Assembly: GCA_964431735.1 (NCBI GenBank)
Contig: CAYSLJ010000029.1
Coordinates: 1 to 50,948 of the forward strand
DNA: 50,948 bases
Direction of reading: 5' to 3'
From: CALARM01 sp964431735
GTDB taxonomy: Bacteria > Vulcanimicrobiota > SpSt-956 > JAKJGF01
Numbering within the stretch: the stretch's first letter is position 1; each line of letters starts with the position of its first letter. The position numbers were made by a program, and so were the translations under genes. The notes beneath the pieces are model-generated. The model did not search any database, was not told the DNA's origin, and saw only the letters and a list, made by a program, of their open reading frames with translations. This document shows positions 8,768 through 18,040 of this stretch, in pieces.

Positions 8768-8865
8768 TCAGCTATCAGCAGTCAGATTTAATGTCATTAA
8801 ATACTATTAGTTAAGACTATTTGTATAATCAGATTTTGTAATCTTTAGCTGATAGCTGACAGCTA
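8768..8865. repeat. Inverted TATCAGC heptamer arms
   Basis: Left arm AGCTATCAGCAGTCAG (8769-8784) and right arm AGCTGATAGCTGACAGCT (8848-8865) are complementary across a unique AT-rich loop of about 65 bp. With the flanking elements this explains most of the 496 bp without a gene between 8674 and 9169. The remainder (8870-9000) shows no ORF or recognised RNA. Confidence 0.75.
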
Positions 8866-9003
8866 ATTACCGTTCCAAATAAGTTAGTACCCATATTAAA
8901 ACCTGTCCCTGGCCGGACTCTTCCGGAAAATATATGATCCTGTTGCGGTAATTAGAGACTGTAAGAAAATAACCCTGGCAAATTATTAGAATGGTTATCA
9001 TCC

Positions 9004-9034
9004 TCGCGTCACGCGTTACGCGTTACGCGTCACG
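9004..9034. repeat. RACGCGT array before tRNA-Met
   Basis: Four units of the ACGCGT heptamer, bordered on the left by ATCCTCG, the inverse of the conserved CGAGGAT border. Confidence 0.8.
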
Positions 9035-9125
9035 ATATAGACTGTAAATATGATGAGGTTATTTCTTGACAACCCCTACCTGCTGAACATTACTTAAATT
9101 TTATTAAGTAAAGACAAAAATTACC

Positions 9126-9153
9126 TTGACTTTTTCTCTTTTTAATGTATAAT
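9126..9153 (+). promoter_or_regulatory. Promoter of tRNA-Met
   Basis: TTGACT at 9126-9131 and TATAAT at 9148-9153 have a 16-bp spacer; the tRNA begins 17 bp after the -10 box. A second overlapping TATAAT lies at 9153-9158. Confidence 0.75.
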
Positions 9154-9169
9154 ATAATTTAAAATTCAG

Positions 9170-9243
9170 GGCGGCGTAGCTCAGGTGGCTAGAGCGAAGG
9201 CTTCATAATCCTTAGGTCCAGGGTTCAACTCCCCGCGCCGCTA
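9170..9243 (+). tRNA. tRNA-Met (anticodon CAT), probably elongator
   Basis: The 74-nt cloverleaf has acceptor GGCGGCG/CGCCGCT (one G-U), D arm GCTC-AGGTGGCTA-GAGC, loop TTCATAA and discriminator A. CCA is not encoded. The anticodon stem lacks the three G-C pairs of initiator tRNA. The body resembles bacterial elongator tRNA-Met, such as that of B. subtilis. CAT can also mark the TilS-modified tRNA-Ile2, and tilS is the next gene, but acceptor positions 4-5 are G-G rather than the C residues reported as favoured by TilS. Confidence 0.88.
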
Positions 9244-9251
9244 GTAGTTAT

Positions 9252-9281
9252 AAAAAATCCCTCTTTCTGGAGGGTTTTTTT
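9252..9281 (+). terminator. Terminator after tRNA-Met
   Basis: AAAAAATCCCTC/GAGGGTTTTTTT forms a strong hairpin with a T-run, ending 13 bp before tilS. Confidence 0.9.
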
Positions 9282-9294
9282 AATTGGCAGGCTT

Positions 9295-10683
9295 ATGAAA
9301 GATACCTTCCTCAATAAATTAAAGGCCTATATACTTAAAGAGCATTTAACAACAAACGGAGACAGAGTTGCCATTGCTGTTTCCGGCGGTATAGACTCGG
9401 TAGTAATGTTAGATGCACTCTATAAACTTGCTTATGAACTTAATATTAAAACAGGTATTATCCACTTTCACCATAATGTAAGACCTTATGGATGTAAAGT
9501 AGATGCTCTCTTTGTAGAAAATCTGGCGAAAGAAAAAAAATTGCCCTTTATTATATCCTCTGCAGACGTCCCCGGTATAGCAAAAAGAGAAAGAAGAAGT
9601 CTTGAAGAAACAGGAAGAAGTGAAAGATATGCTTTTTTTTCTTCTCTGGTAAAGGAAGGGAAATGGGATAAAATAGCTCTTGCCCATACATCTGACGATC
9701 AGGAAGAAACATTTTTCATGAGGCTTTTAAAAGGAGCGGGTACTAAAGGCCTGTCCGGTATGACGCCTGTAAGAGATGGAATATATATAAGGCCCTTACT
9801 TAATACGGGCCGTAAAGAAATAGAATTATATGCAGAACATCACAGGTTATGTTACAGAGAGGATCAAACAAACTGGGATCAGAATTTTTTACGAAGCAGA
9901 ATAAGACACAGACTGATACCTTTATTAAAAAGAGATTTTAACCCTAACCTTTCGGAAGCGCTGGAACATACAATTCATATATTCAGAACGGAAGACGTAT
10001 TTCTTGACAGTCTGGCAGAAAAAGCATTAAATACCATAATAATTCCCGATGAAGAGTTAACACTCAATATAGAGATGCTGGAAGATTATAATCTTGCCCT
10101 TAAAAGAAGAATCCTCCGTCTCGCAATATTTAATATATTAAATAATTCTACAGACGTAAATTATGATTACATAGAAAGAATAATAAAATTACTTGCCGGA
10201 GAAACGGGGAAATTGTTAAAACTGCCTGGACTTATAATAAGAAAATCATATGGAACCTTAATTTTATCAAAAAAATCCTGTGAGTCAGAACCAGTGTTAT
10301 ACGAAAAATCACTCCCTGTTCCGGGAGAGACAATATCGGATTTTTTCGGAATAAAGGTAAAAATAGAAATCAGAGATTACAGTGACATTTCATATAATTC
10401 ACCTTTCAAAGCACGTTTCGACAGAGCTAAGCTTCAGGAACGTCTTATATTAAGAAACAGACGTAAGGGAGATACATTCATTCCCCTGGGAATGAAAGGT
10501 AAAAAGAAGCTGAAAGATTTTCTTATAGATGAGAAAATTCCCGGTCATAAAAGAGACAGAATACCGATAATAACATCAGGACAAGACATACTCTGGGTTG
10601 TCGGTATGAGGATAGACGAAAGGTTTAAAGTAACAGGAGAAAGTAAAGAAATTATCCATATGGAAGTAAATTTTATAGAGTGA
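9295..10683 (+). CDS. tilS: tRNA(Ile)-lysidine synthetase
   Basis: TilS uses ATP and lysine to convert C34 of tRNA-Ile(CAU) to lysidine, which switches decoding from AUG to AUA. The 462-residue protein has the PP-loop motif SGGIDSVVM (residues about 30-38) and FHHNVRPYGCKVDALFVENL. It continues with LAHTSDDQEETFFMRLLKG and RPLLNTGRKEIELY, and ends in the TilS C-terminal domain (RNRRKGDTFIPLGMKGKKKL). It is full length for the long form. The stop TGA overlaps the first unit of a heptamer array; hpt follows as in many Bacillota (tilS-hpt-ftsH order). Confidence 0.96.
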   Translation: MKDTFLNKLKAYILKEHLTTNGDRVAIAVSGGIDSVVMLDALYKLAYELNIKTGIIHFHHNVRPYGCKVDALFVENLAKEKKLPFIISSADVPGIAKRERRSLEETGRSERYAFFSSLVKEGKWDKIALAHTSDDQEETFFMRLLKGAGTKGLSGMTPVRDGIYIRPLLNTGRKEIELYAEHHRLCYREDQTNWDQNFLRSRIRHRLIPLLKRDFNPNLSEALEHTIHIFRTEDVFLDSLAEKALNTIIIPDEELTLNIEMLEDYNLALKRRILRLAIFNILNNSTDVNYDYIERIIKLLAGETGKLLKLPGLIIRKSYGTLILSKKSCESEPVLYEKSLPVPGETISDFFGIKVKIEIRDYSDISYNSPFKARFDRAKLQERLILRNRRKGDTFIPLGMKGKKKLKDFLIDEKIPGHKRDRIPIITSGQDILWVVGMRIDERFKVTGESKEIIHMEVNFIE

Positions 10684-10738
10684 AAAATGAAAAGTGAAAG
10701 GTAGTATTTTCCACTCTTCACTTTTCACCATTCACTAA
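10681..10738. repeat. GTGAAAA heptamer hairpin (tilS-hpt)
   Basis: AAAATGAAAAGTGAAAGG on the left pairs with complementary CACTCTTCACTTTTCACC on the right around a short loop. The tilS stop codon is part of it. Confidence 0.8.
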
Positions 10739-10756
10739 TACAAGGAGGCATGTTAA

Positions 10757-11290
10757 ATGAATATTGTAAAAAAAGTCCTTTTCTCTACTGAAGAGATAGA
10801 AGCAAAGGTTAAAGAACTGGGCGAGAAAATTTCTAAAGATTATGAAGGTAAGGAAGTGCTTTTCCTCGGTATACTGAAAGGAGCATTTCTTTTTATGTCA
10901 GATCTCTGCAGACATGTGGAGGGGCAAATTATGTTTGATTTTATGGAAGTCTCAAGTTATGGAGGAGGACTCTCATCTTCAGGTCAGGTAAGGATATTGA
11001 AAGATCTGGATGTAAATATTGAAGGTAAACATGTACTTATAGTGGAAGATATTGTAGACAACGGAATAACTCTTGATTACCTTATTAATTATATAAAAGT
11101 AAGGAAACCTGCATCATTAAAGATCTGTGCTCTTCTTGATAAAAAAGCTCACAGAAAAATTTCTCTTACCATAGACTATGCAGGATTTGACTGTCCCGAT
11201 GAATTCGTTTTAGGGTACGGACTGGATTATCGTGAATTCTACAGGAATATACCTTTTATCGGTGTATTAAATAAAGAAATTCTTGGATAG
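10757..11290 (+). CDS. hpt: Hypoxanthine phosphoribosyltransferase
   Basis: This enzyme salvages hypoxanthine or guanine with PRPP to make IMP or GMP. The 177-residue protein is of normal family length. It has the LFLGILKGAFLFMSDL block, the flexible loop with SYGGG and the PRPP-binding motif VLIVEDIVDNGITLDYL (about residues 95-111). The C-terminal VLGYGLDYREFYRNIPFIG block is typical. AAGGAGG precedes ATG 10757. It lies between tilS and ftsH, a widely conserved neighbourhood. Confidence 0.96.
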   Translation: MNIVKKVLFSTEEIEAKVKELGEKISKDYEGKEVLFLGILKGAFLFMSDLCRHVEGQIMFDFMEVSSYGGGLSSSGQVRILKDLDVNIEGKHVLIVEDIVDNGITLDYLINYIKVRKPASLKICALLDKKAHRKISLTIDYAGFDCPDEFVLGYGLDYREFYRNIPFIGVLNKEILG

Positions 11291-11340
11291 TGTTTTTTTT
11301 ACGACAGGTAGATTCATTTTTACTGGAAATTGTAATTGAT
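11290..11340 (-). repeat. Dispersed repeat module R1, inverted copy
   Basis: Read on the minus strand this matches the R1 core (TTTCCAGTAAAAATGAATC, then TACCTGTCGTAAAAAAAACA). It starts exactly at the hpt stop codon. Confidence 0.75.
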
Positions 11341-11359
11341 TTCATAAATCTCTTAATCA

Positions 11360-11437
11360 GTGAAAAGTGAAAAATGAAAAGTGAAAAGAAAGTAAAATGA
11401 CGTTTTTTTTCACTATTCACTCTTCACTTTTCACTCT
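11360..11437. repeat. GTGAAAA heptamer hairpin upstream of ftsH
   Basis: AGTGAAAAGTGAAAAATGA on the left arm and CACTATTCACTCTTCAC on the right arm are complementary. The element occupies the centre of the hpt-ftsH gap. Confidence 0.8.
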
Positions 11438-11531
11438 GAATATTCTGCAAAAAGTTTCTTTTTCCATTCTATATAAAATTACCTGTCATTTTTAAAGGTA
11501 ATAATGGTATATTGTAAAGAAGAGTTAAATA

Positions 11532-11540
11532 TGCTATAAT
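11532..11540 (+). promoter_or_regulatory. Extended -10 promoter of ftsH
   Basis: TGCTATAAT is a consensus extended -10 element, 32 bp before the ftsH start. No strong -35 box is visible. Confidence 0.6.
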
Positions 11541-11572
11541 TTCATTTATCTATTTTTGTGCAGGTGTTAAAA

Positions 11573-13420
11573 ATGTTTAAAAATCTAGCATTCTGGGTAA
11601 TTCTTATTATCGGAGCAATATGTGCTTATTCAGTATTGAGTAATATAAACAAATCGCAACAGCAAATAAGTTATTCAGATTTTATTGAAAGTGTGAAAAA
11701 AGGAGAAGTAGAAAAGGTAGAAATATATTTCACCAAAAACGAACTTCTCGGAACAAAGAAAAAAAACAATGAAACCTTCAGGACTATTATACCGCAAGAA
11801 GATCCCTCTTTAATACCGGTCCTTACCGAACAGGGAGTAAAGATAGAATATAAAGAATCTGTAGATAACAGATGGTGGGTAACAATATTCTCCATATTCC
11901 CTTATATTCTGCTGTTTTTATTCTTCCTTCTCATATTAAGGCAGGCCCAGGCAGGAGGAAGCCAGGCTTTTTCTTTCGGAAGAAGCAGGGCAAAAATAGT
12001 AGATGACAAGCGTCCGAAGGTTACATTCAAAGATGTGGCAGGTATAGATGAAGCGGTGGAAGAAGTTCAGGAAGTTGTGGAATTTTTGAAATATCCTCAG
12101 AAATTTCAGGCTTTAGGAGCAAGAATACCTAAAGGAGTATTGCTCCTTGGCCCTCCCGGTTCAGGAAAAACCCTTCTTGGTCGTGCCATAGCAGGTGAAT
12201 CAGGTGTCCCATTTTACTATATCAGCGGTTCCGATTTTGTAGAAATGTTTGTAGGTGTCGGTGCATCAAGAGTAAGAGATCTGTTTGAACAGGCAAAAAG
12301 AAGTTCTCCCTGTATAGTGTTCATTGATGAAATCGATGCAGTAGGCCGTCAGCGCGGTGCAGGCCTCGGGGGCGGTCATGATGAAAGAGAGCAGACACTC
12401 AATCAATTGCTGGTAGAAATGGACGGATTTGAACCGAATACAGGCGTAATACTGCTTGCTGCCACCAATCGTCCTGATGTTCTCGATCCTGCTCTTCTGA
12501 GACCTGGCAGATTTGACAGACAGGTTATAGTAGATAAACCTGATCTTCAGGGCAGAAGGGATATACTGGAAGTTCACAGTAGAGGAAAACCGTTTGCTTC
12601 CGATGTAGATCTTGATATTATAAGCAGAAGCACATCAGGTTTCTGCGGTGCAGATCTGGAAAATCTTCTGAATGAAGCTGCTCTGCTTGCTGCAAGACTG
12701 GATAAAAAAGCCATTGAGATGGAAGATCTTGAAGAAGCGATAGAGCGTGTCATTGCAGGTCCTGAAAGAAAAAGCAGGGTTATTATAGACAGAGAAAAAT
12801 TAATACTTGCCTATCATGAAGGAGGTCATGCCCTTGTAGCAAAGCTTATACCTGATACGGATCCGGTGCACAAGGTAACAATACTTCCAAGAGGTATGGC
12901 TCTCGGATATACACTTCATCTGCCGGAAGAAGACAGACATATTGTCACAAAATCGGAACTTCTCGCAAGAATGACTGTTGCCCTGGGAGGAAGAATAGCA
13001 GAAGAACTGCAGTTTAATGAAATGAGTACAGGAGCATCAGACGATTTAAAAAAGGTAACGGAAATAGCCCATAAAATGGTCTGTGAATACGGTATGAGTA
13101 AGGAACTGGGTCCCCGTACCCTTGGTAAAAAGCAGAAACAGGTGTTTCTCGGAAGAGATATTTATGAAGACAGAAATTACAGTGAAGACATAGCAAAGAA
13201 AATTGATGAGGAAATAAAGCACATAGTAGAAGAACGTTATAAAATAGCCAGAGAAGTTATAGAAAACAACATGGAAAAACTTAAAAAAATTGTAAGTATA
13301 CTTATCGAGAAAGAAGTTATAGATAAAGAAGAACTGGATGAGATTGTTCCCGGTATAGTCCAGGCAGTTTCCCGGGAAGAAGAAAAGGATAACGATCTTA
13401 TTCATGAGAGCTATTTATAA
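11573..13420 (+). CDS. ftsH: ATP-dependent membrane zinc metalloprotease FtsH
   Basis: FtsH degrades misassembled membrane and short-lived cytosolic proteins. I start at ATG 11573, where AGGTG at 11562-11566 is 6 nt ahead, giving 615 residues. TM1 (about 4-20), an extracytoplasmic domain and TM2 (about 103-122) come first. Next are Walker A GPPGSGKT (about 193-200), Walker B IVFIDEID, the second region of homology (ATNRPDVLDPALLRPGRFDR) and the zinc motif HEGGH (about 415-419). The second motif residue is Gly where HEAGH is usual; the metal ligands are intact. The length is normal. Confidence 0.97.
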   Translation: MFKNLAFWVILIIGAICAYSVLSNINKSQQQISYSDFIESVKKGEVEKVEIYFTKNELLGTKKKNNETFRTIIPQEDPSLIPVLTEQGVKIEYKESVDNRWWVTIFSIFPYILLFLFFLLILRQAQAGGSQAFSFGRSRAKIVDDKRPKVTFKDVAGIDEAVEEVQEVVEFLKYPQKFQALGARIPKGVLLLGPPGSGKTLLGRAIAGESGVPFYYISGSDFVEMFVGVGASRVRDLFEQAKRSSPCIVFIDEIDAVGRQRGAGLGGGHDEREQTLNQLLVEMDGFEPNTGVILLAATNRPDVLDPALLRPGRFDRQVIVDKPDLQGRRDILEVHSRGKPFASDVDLDIISRSTSGFCGADLENLLNEAALLAARLDKKAIEMEDLEEAIERVIAGPERKSRVIIDREKLILAYHEGGHALVAKLIPDTDPVHKVTILPRGMALGYTLHLPEEDRHIVTKSELLARMTVALGGRIAEELQFNEMSTGASDDLKKVTEIAHKMVCEYGMSKELGPRTLGKKQKQVFLGRDIYEDRNYSEDIAKKIDEEIKHIVEERYKIAREVIENNMEKLKKIVSILIEKEVIDKEELDEIVPGIVQAVSREEEKDNDLIHESYL

Positions 13421-13493
13421 AGAGTGAAGGGTGAAGAGAATATTTGTCTATTTTGTTCCTTCATAATTCCATTGAGCAATCTCAGTAGATTAT

Positions 13494-13772
13494 ATGAAAA
13501 AATTGTTTTGTTTACTGGCAGGTTTATTTGAATGTTTTCTGGTTATTCTTTTACTGGCTCTGTTTTCTGTCCAGTATATATATCCTGATATATTAATAAA
13601 ATTTCTATGTCTTACGTTTAAACAGATCCAGTTAATTATAATGGCTCTGGGAGCAATAACTATAGCAGTGCTCAGTCAGAGGAGACTATCTTTGTTCTGG
13701 AAAACAGTTGCTATGTTAATATCTTTATTAATCATAATAGAAACTTATCTTATGAGTAGATGTTCTGTTTAA
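13494..13772 (+). CDS. Small membrane protein, unknown function
   Basis: The 92-residue protein has three predicted membrane helices (about 5-27, 45-62 and 68-86) with short basic loops, including SQRRLS. No family was recognised. It lies between ftsH and smc in a run of three small genes, 20 bp before the next. A GTGA-type repeat remnant (GAGTGAAGGGTGAAGAG at about 13422-13438) separates it from ftsH. Confidence 0.7.
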   Translation: MKKLFCLLAGLFECFLVILLLALFSVQYIYPDILIKFLCLTFKQIQLIIMALGAITIAVLSQRRLSLFWKTVAMLISLLIIIETYLMSRCSV

Positions 13773-13792
13773 TATAGAGGAAGGAGAGTATT

Positions 13793-14017
13793 ATGTTGTC
13801 AAAAGAAACCTTTGAATTATTAAAAAACTCGTTAAAACCCGGTCAGGAAATCTGGGTATATACAAGAGGTGGTTCCGGAGGAGGAAATGGGGAGATAGTA
13901 GAACTTACAGATGAACTCTTAATTCTTGAAGGAGTTTATCGGGGAAGAAAATTTCGCCATTATTTTATAGTCACTACTATTGAAAGTATTAAAATCTATG
14001 AGGACGCCGAAAAATAA
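13793..14017 (+). CDS. Small protein, possible Sm-like/SH3 barrel fold
   Basis: This soluble 74-residue protein reads as a helix (SKETFELLKNSL) followed by five short beta strands: EIWVYTRG, GNGEIVELTD, ELLILEGVYRG, HYFIVTTIESI and KIYE. The pattern helix, then G-E-I-V-E-L / L-L-I-L-E-G with two aromatic late strands, recalls Hfq/LSm-type small barrels. No residue-level match to Hfq was seen, so this is a fold guess only. AGGAAGGAGAG precedes the ATG. Its stop is 2 nt before the next gene, so they are an operon. Confidence 0.7.
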   Translation: MLSKETFELLKNSLKPGQEIWVYTRGGSGGGNGEIVELTDELLILEGVYRGRKFRHYFIVTTIESIKIYEDAEK

Positions 14018-14019
14018 TA

Positions 14020-14340
14020 ATGAAAAACGTGAGTTTAATCTTACTCTGTTTTGTGCTATTTTTCATATTATCATCTGCTATTATGGCTCAAAGTACCACG
14101 CCGACTCCTGCTCCCTCTCCCCTTCAGGGAGAAGAGAATGCCAGCCATAGTAGCCAGAAGAAAATCATCTATATAACAGTAATAATTGCTCTACTGATAA
14201 TCATCGCATTTGTATCCTTTGCCGTGCTGCGGGTAAGAGCAAAACTAAAACAGGCAGACAGTCACAGAAAACCTTTAACGAATCTGGCATCTAAAAATGC
14301 CGGAATTATATTTGACGAACGGTCGTCTGATGAGTCGTGA
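14020..14340 (+). CDS. Small secreted or membrane-anchored protein
   Basis: The 106-residue protein has an N-terminal signal peptide or membrane segment (residues 1-23, ending IMAQ). A short low-complexity TTPTPAPSPLQGEE linker, one strong transmembrane helix (about 48-70) and a basic cytoplasmic tail of about 35 residues follow. It is unrecognised. It is coupled to the 74-residue gene (2-nt gap). The last codons GAG TCG TGA run into a GTGA heptamer remnant, so the stop is repeat-derived. Confidence 0.7.
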   Translation: MKNVSLILLCFVLFFILSSAIMAQSTTPTPAPSPLQGEENASHSSQKKIIYITVIIALLIIIAFVSFAVLRVRAKLKQADSHRKPLTNLASKNAGIIFDERSSDES

Positions 14341-14351
14341 ATAGTGAAAAG
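14332..14351. repeat. Short GTGA heptamer remnant
   Basis: GAGTCGTGAATAGTGAAAAG consists of degenerate 7-bp units overlapping the stop codon at 14338-14340. No opposite arm is seen nearby. Confidence 0.6.
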
Positions 14352-14460
14352 TAATTTGTTACATGGTAATATTATTATAACTGATACCCGGTCACTGACA
14401 ATTAAATATCCCCTTTGTGAAGCGCTCTTAATTTTAAGAGATTGATGGAGTGAATGTACT

Positions 14461-17400
14461 TTGTTAAAAAGGCTTTCTCTTTATGGATTTAAGACCTTTG
14501 CAAAAAAAACGGAAATAGAATTCAATCATGGTATAACATGTATTGTAGGCCCCAATGGAAGCGGAAAAAGCAATATTTCAGATGCACTGAGATGGATTTT
14601 AGGTGAACAGGGCATGAAACCCCTGAGAAGCGATAAACTTACGGAAGTCATATTTGCAGGCAGTGAATTTCGTAAACCCCTTAATATATCTGAAGTAGTT
14701 ATGCTGCTGGAAAATAAATCGGAACGTTTTCCCCTGAAATATTCAGAGATTGAAATAACAAGAAGAATTTACAGAGATAATAAAAGTGAATTTCTTATAA
14801 ATCGCACACCATGCCGGTTGAAAGATATACAGGATATATTCCTGGATACAGGTCTTGGTAAGGGCGGAATATCTATGATCGGCCAGGGACAGATAGAAAA
14901 AATCATAAGCTCTGACCCGTCCGATAGAAGAGCTCTCTTTGAAGAGACTGCAGGTATTAATAAATATCAGCACAGAAAACATGAAGCCATGAAAAAACTC
15001 GAATCGACGGGGAACAATTTGCTCAGACTCTCTGATATCATAAAAGAAGTTGAAGACAGAATAGCACCTCTCAAACAGGAAGTAAACAAACTGGGCAGAT
15101 TTAACCGCTATAAAGAAAGAGTGGAGGCTCTTCAGAGAGAACTCCTGCTTCAGGAATATTTTTCTCTGTATCAGAAAGATGAGGAAGCTCTCAACCATTT
15201 AAAACATGCTACAGAACAGGTAGATAATATTAAAGAAAATTTAAAAAATCTGGAAATAAACCATAACCATCTTTCAAAAGAACTGAAAGAACTCTCCAGA
15301 GACAAAGAGACATATGAAGTTCAGATAAACAGCCTTACAGTAGAGTTAGAACAGGTAAAAGGAAGAACTCATTCCTATATAACAAGAAGAAAAGAACTGA
15401 AAGAAAGACTTGCCAGTACATTACAATTAATGAGTTCACTGGAAGAACAGAAGAAAAAACTCATTGAAGACAGGGAAAAAGACACAGTAAGACTTGAGGA
15501 GTTAAAGAAAAAAGCGGAACAGCTGACTCTGGAAATTAACAGTAAAGAAAAAGAGCATAAAAAAGATCTGGAATATTTGAGCGAACTCAGAGAAAAATAT
15601 AATAAATCCAAAGAATCAGTACTTACATGTGCTCAAAAAATAACAGAAAAAACAAAAGAAATGGATAAACTTTCTTCCGATCATGAAGAACTGAAAAGAG
15701 AAATGTTCAGGCTCCAGGAAGGAAGACGGGAAACTGTAGAAAAGATAAAAGAACTTGCTCTTCACAGAGATGATATATTAAAAGCTCTGGAAAAATTTTC
15801 TCTCGATAAAGATGATATTAAAAAAGAGATTGCTTCTCTGAAAGAAAAAAAGCAAAATCTGAACAGTTCTCTTGAAAAACTCAGAATAGATCTGGTTAAT
15901 TTATTCAAAAATTTTTCAGAAAAAGAAGTGCGCCTTAATTTCCTGAAAGAACTGGAAAAAAGTTTTGAAGGTTATTTTCCCGGTGTAAAAGCAATTATGA
16001 CTGCAAAAAAGAAAAACAGGGAATTATCAGGTATTACAGGTGTGGTGGGCTCTCTCATACAGGTTCCACAGTTATACGAAAAAGCCATAGAAGTTGCCCT
16101 TGGAGGCCATATCCAGGATATAGTAACAGAAACGGACAGAGATGCCAGGCTATCAGTGGAATTCCTCAGGGCAACAGGAAAAGGAAGAGCCACTTTTCTT
16201 CCTCTTAATATCATAAAACCGTCTTATTATGATTTTTCACGGGAAGGAGGATGGGTTAAACAATCTTCTGTCATAGGACAGGCAAGTAAACTGGTAGACT
16301 ATGACGGAAAATATGAGAAAGTTATAAATTATCTCCTGTCCCATTTTTATATAGTAAAAGATCTCTCGTCAGGTGTTGAATTATTAAAATCATACAATCT
16401 TTCTGCCACTCTTGTAACACTGGACGGTGACATAATAAGACCGGCAGGAGCCATAACAGGAGGCAGTACGGAAAATAAAAGAACAAGCATACTGTCCCGT
16501 ACAAGAGAAATAGAAGAGCTTTCTCTTCAGCTTTCTGAAATAAAAAACAGGAAAGAAGCGTTTCAAAATAAAGAGATATCTCTTCAGAAAGAAAGTGGTG
16601 TCATAGAAAAAACGCTGAAATTACACTTGGAAAAACTTTCATCTCTGGAAGCAGAACTTTCAGATCTGCTCAGGAAAAAAGATCGGGTAATACTCGAAGA
16701 AAAACAGCTTCAAGATAAATTGAAAGACCATGAACATAATGTGGAAGTAAATTCTCAGAAACAGAATAAAGTAAATCTGTCTATGGGAAATATTCAAACG
16801 GAAATAGTCATGTTAAGGGATAGAGAAAAAATTCTGGAGATTGAAAGAAAAGAACTGGAACGAAAACTTTCGCAACAGGAAGCTACAGAAGGTAAATTGC
16901 TGGAACAGTTAAACCAGTCCAGGATGGAACATGCAAGACATATAGAAGCATGCAGCAATCTTGAATCTTTCATTAAATCCAGGGCAGAACAGAAAAAACT
17001 GATGGAACACAATTATGCTTCATGTTCAAAAGAAAGAGAACATCTGCAGGAAAATCTATTGAAAATGGATAAAGAAGAAGGAGCAGATAATATAACACTC
17101 CGGGAACTCACTAAAAATTATGAAGAAACAGCAGAATCTTTGAGGAACAGAAAAAAAGAAGAAACATTAAAAGAAAAAGAGATCAATTCAACAGTTCACC
17201 ATATTCATAAGCTCAGAGAAGATCTGATACAAAAAGAAGAAGTAAAACAGGAAATGCATATAATAAAAGCCAGGGTGAATGCAGAAAAAGAAATGGTAGA
17301 AGCAAAACTCCCGCCATCTTACAGTAAACCTGAATTTATCGATCCGGAGAAAATATCACAGGAAATGGAAACTCTCAGAAATAGAATGGAGAATATGGGA

Positions 17401-18036
17401 TTTATAAATTATAATGCAGCAGTAGAATATGACGAACTGGATAAACGTTACAGATTTCTTATAGAACAAAAAGCAGATATGGAAGAAGCCATATTTTCCC
17501 TGAACAAAGTAATTGAAGATCTGGAAAAGACTTCAAGGAAAAAATTCAAAGAAACCTTCTCTCTTGTGTCGGCAGAATTTTCTGCCATATACTCTTCCCT
17601 GTTCCCCGGAGGTCAGGCTCATTTAACACTTACAGACGAAGAGAATATCCTGAAGAGCGGAATTGAAATAGGAGTTCATCCTCCGGGGAAAAGACTTCAG
17701 TCCATATCACTCCTTTCAGGAGGAGAAAAAACTATGGCAGCAGTTATACTGCTTCTGTCCATATTTAAAGTTAAACCGACACCGTTCTGTGTTTTTGATG
17801 AAGTAGATGCAGCTCTTGACGATACAAACACGGCACTTCTGGCCGATTGTATCAAAGATTTCTCAAAGATGTCCCAGTTTATCATCATATCACATAATAA
17901 AATAACCATGGAAAAAGCTGATGTGTTATATGGCGTTACAATGGAAGAGCCCGGTATATCTGATATAATATCCATAAAACTGGGAGATCCTGTTCTGGAT
18001 GAAATCATGAAAGAAAAAGAAGAAGTTTGTATATGA
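14461..18036 (+). CDS. smc: Chromosome segregation ATPase SMC
   Basis: SMC forms the condensin core that compacts and segregates the chromosome with ScpA and ScpB, neither of which is in the window. The 1191-residue protein is normal in length. It has the N-terminal Walker A GPNGSGKSNISDA (residues about 31-43) and long coiled coils on either side of the hinge (about residues 500-665; ITGVVGSLIQVPQLYEKAIE, EVALGGHIQDIVTE). The C-terminal ABC signature LLSGGEKTMAA and Walker B FCVFDEVDAALDD follow. The start is TTG 14461, which begins the conserved LKRLSLYGFKTFA. ftsY follows across a 165-bp repeat-filled gap. Confidence 0.97.
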   Translation: MLKRLSLYGFKTFAKKTEIEFNHGITCIVGPNGSGKSNISDALRWILGEQGMKPLRSDKLTEVIFAGSEFRKPLNISEVVMLLENKSERFPLKYSEIEITRRIYRDNKSEFLINRTPCRLKDIQDIFLDTGLGKGGISMIGQGQIEKIISSDPSDRRALFEETAGINKYQHRKHEAMKKLESTGNNLLRLSDIIKEVEDRIAPLKQEVNKLGRFNRYKERVEALQRELLLQEYFSLYQKDEEALNHLKHATEQVDNIKENLKNLEINHNHLSKELKELSRDKETYEVQINSLTVELEQVKGRTHSYITRRKELKERLASTLQLMSSLEEQKKKLIEDREKDTVRLEELKKKAEQLTLEINSKEKEHKKDLEYLSELREKYNKSKESVLTCAQKITEKTKEMDKLSSDHEELKREMFRLQEGRRETVEKIKELALHRDDILKALEKFSLDKDDIKKEIASLKEKKQNLNSSLEKLRIDLVNLFKNFSEKEVRLNFLKELEKSFEGYFPGVKAIMTAKKKNRELSGITGVVGSLIQVPQLYEKAIEVALGGHIQDIVTETDRDARLSVEFLRATGKGRATFLPLNIIKPSYYDFSREGGWVKQSSVIGQASKLVDYDGKYEKVINYLLSHFYIVKDLSSGVELLKSYNLSATLVTLDGDIIRPAGAITGGSTENKRTSILSRTREIEELSLQLSEIKNRKEAFQNKEISLQKESGVIEKTLKLHLEKLSSLEAELSDLLRKKDRVILEEKQLQDKLKDHEHNVEVNSQKQNKVNLSMGNIQTEIVMLRDREKILEIERKELERKLSQQEATEGKLLEQLNQSRMEHARHIEACSNLESFIKSRAEQKKLMEHNYASCSKEREHLQENLLKMDKEEGADNITLRELTKNYEETAESLRNRKKEETLKEKEINSTVHHIHKLREDLIQKEEVKQEMHIIKARVNAEKEMVEAKLPPSYSKPEFIDPEKISQEMETLRNRMENMGFINYNAAVEYDELDKRYRFLIEQKADMEEAIFSLNKVIEDLEKTSRKKFKETFSLVSAEFSAIYSSLFPGGQAHLTLTDEENILKSGIEIGVHPPGKRLQSISLLSGGEKTMAAVILLLSIFKVKPTPFCVFDEVDAALDDTNTALLADCIKDFSKMSQFIIISHNKITMEKADVLYGVTMEEPGISDIISIKLGDPVLDEIMKEKEEVCI

Positions 18037-18040
18037 AACT

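Noticed and set aside
9170..9243. tRNA-Ile2 (CAU) as TilS substrate
   Set aside because: The position before tilS is suggestive, but the acceptor and body resemble elongator tRNA-Met and lack the acceptor C residues reported as favoured by TilS.
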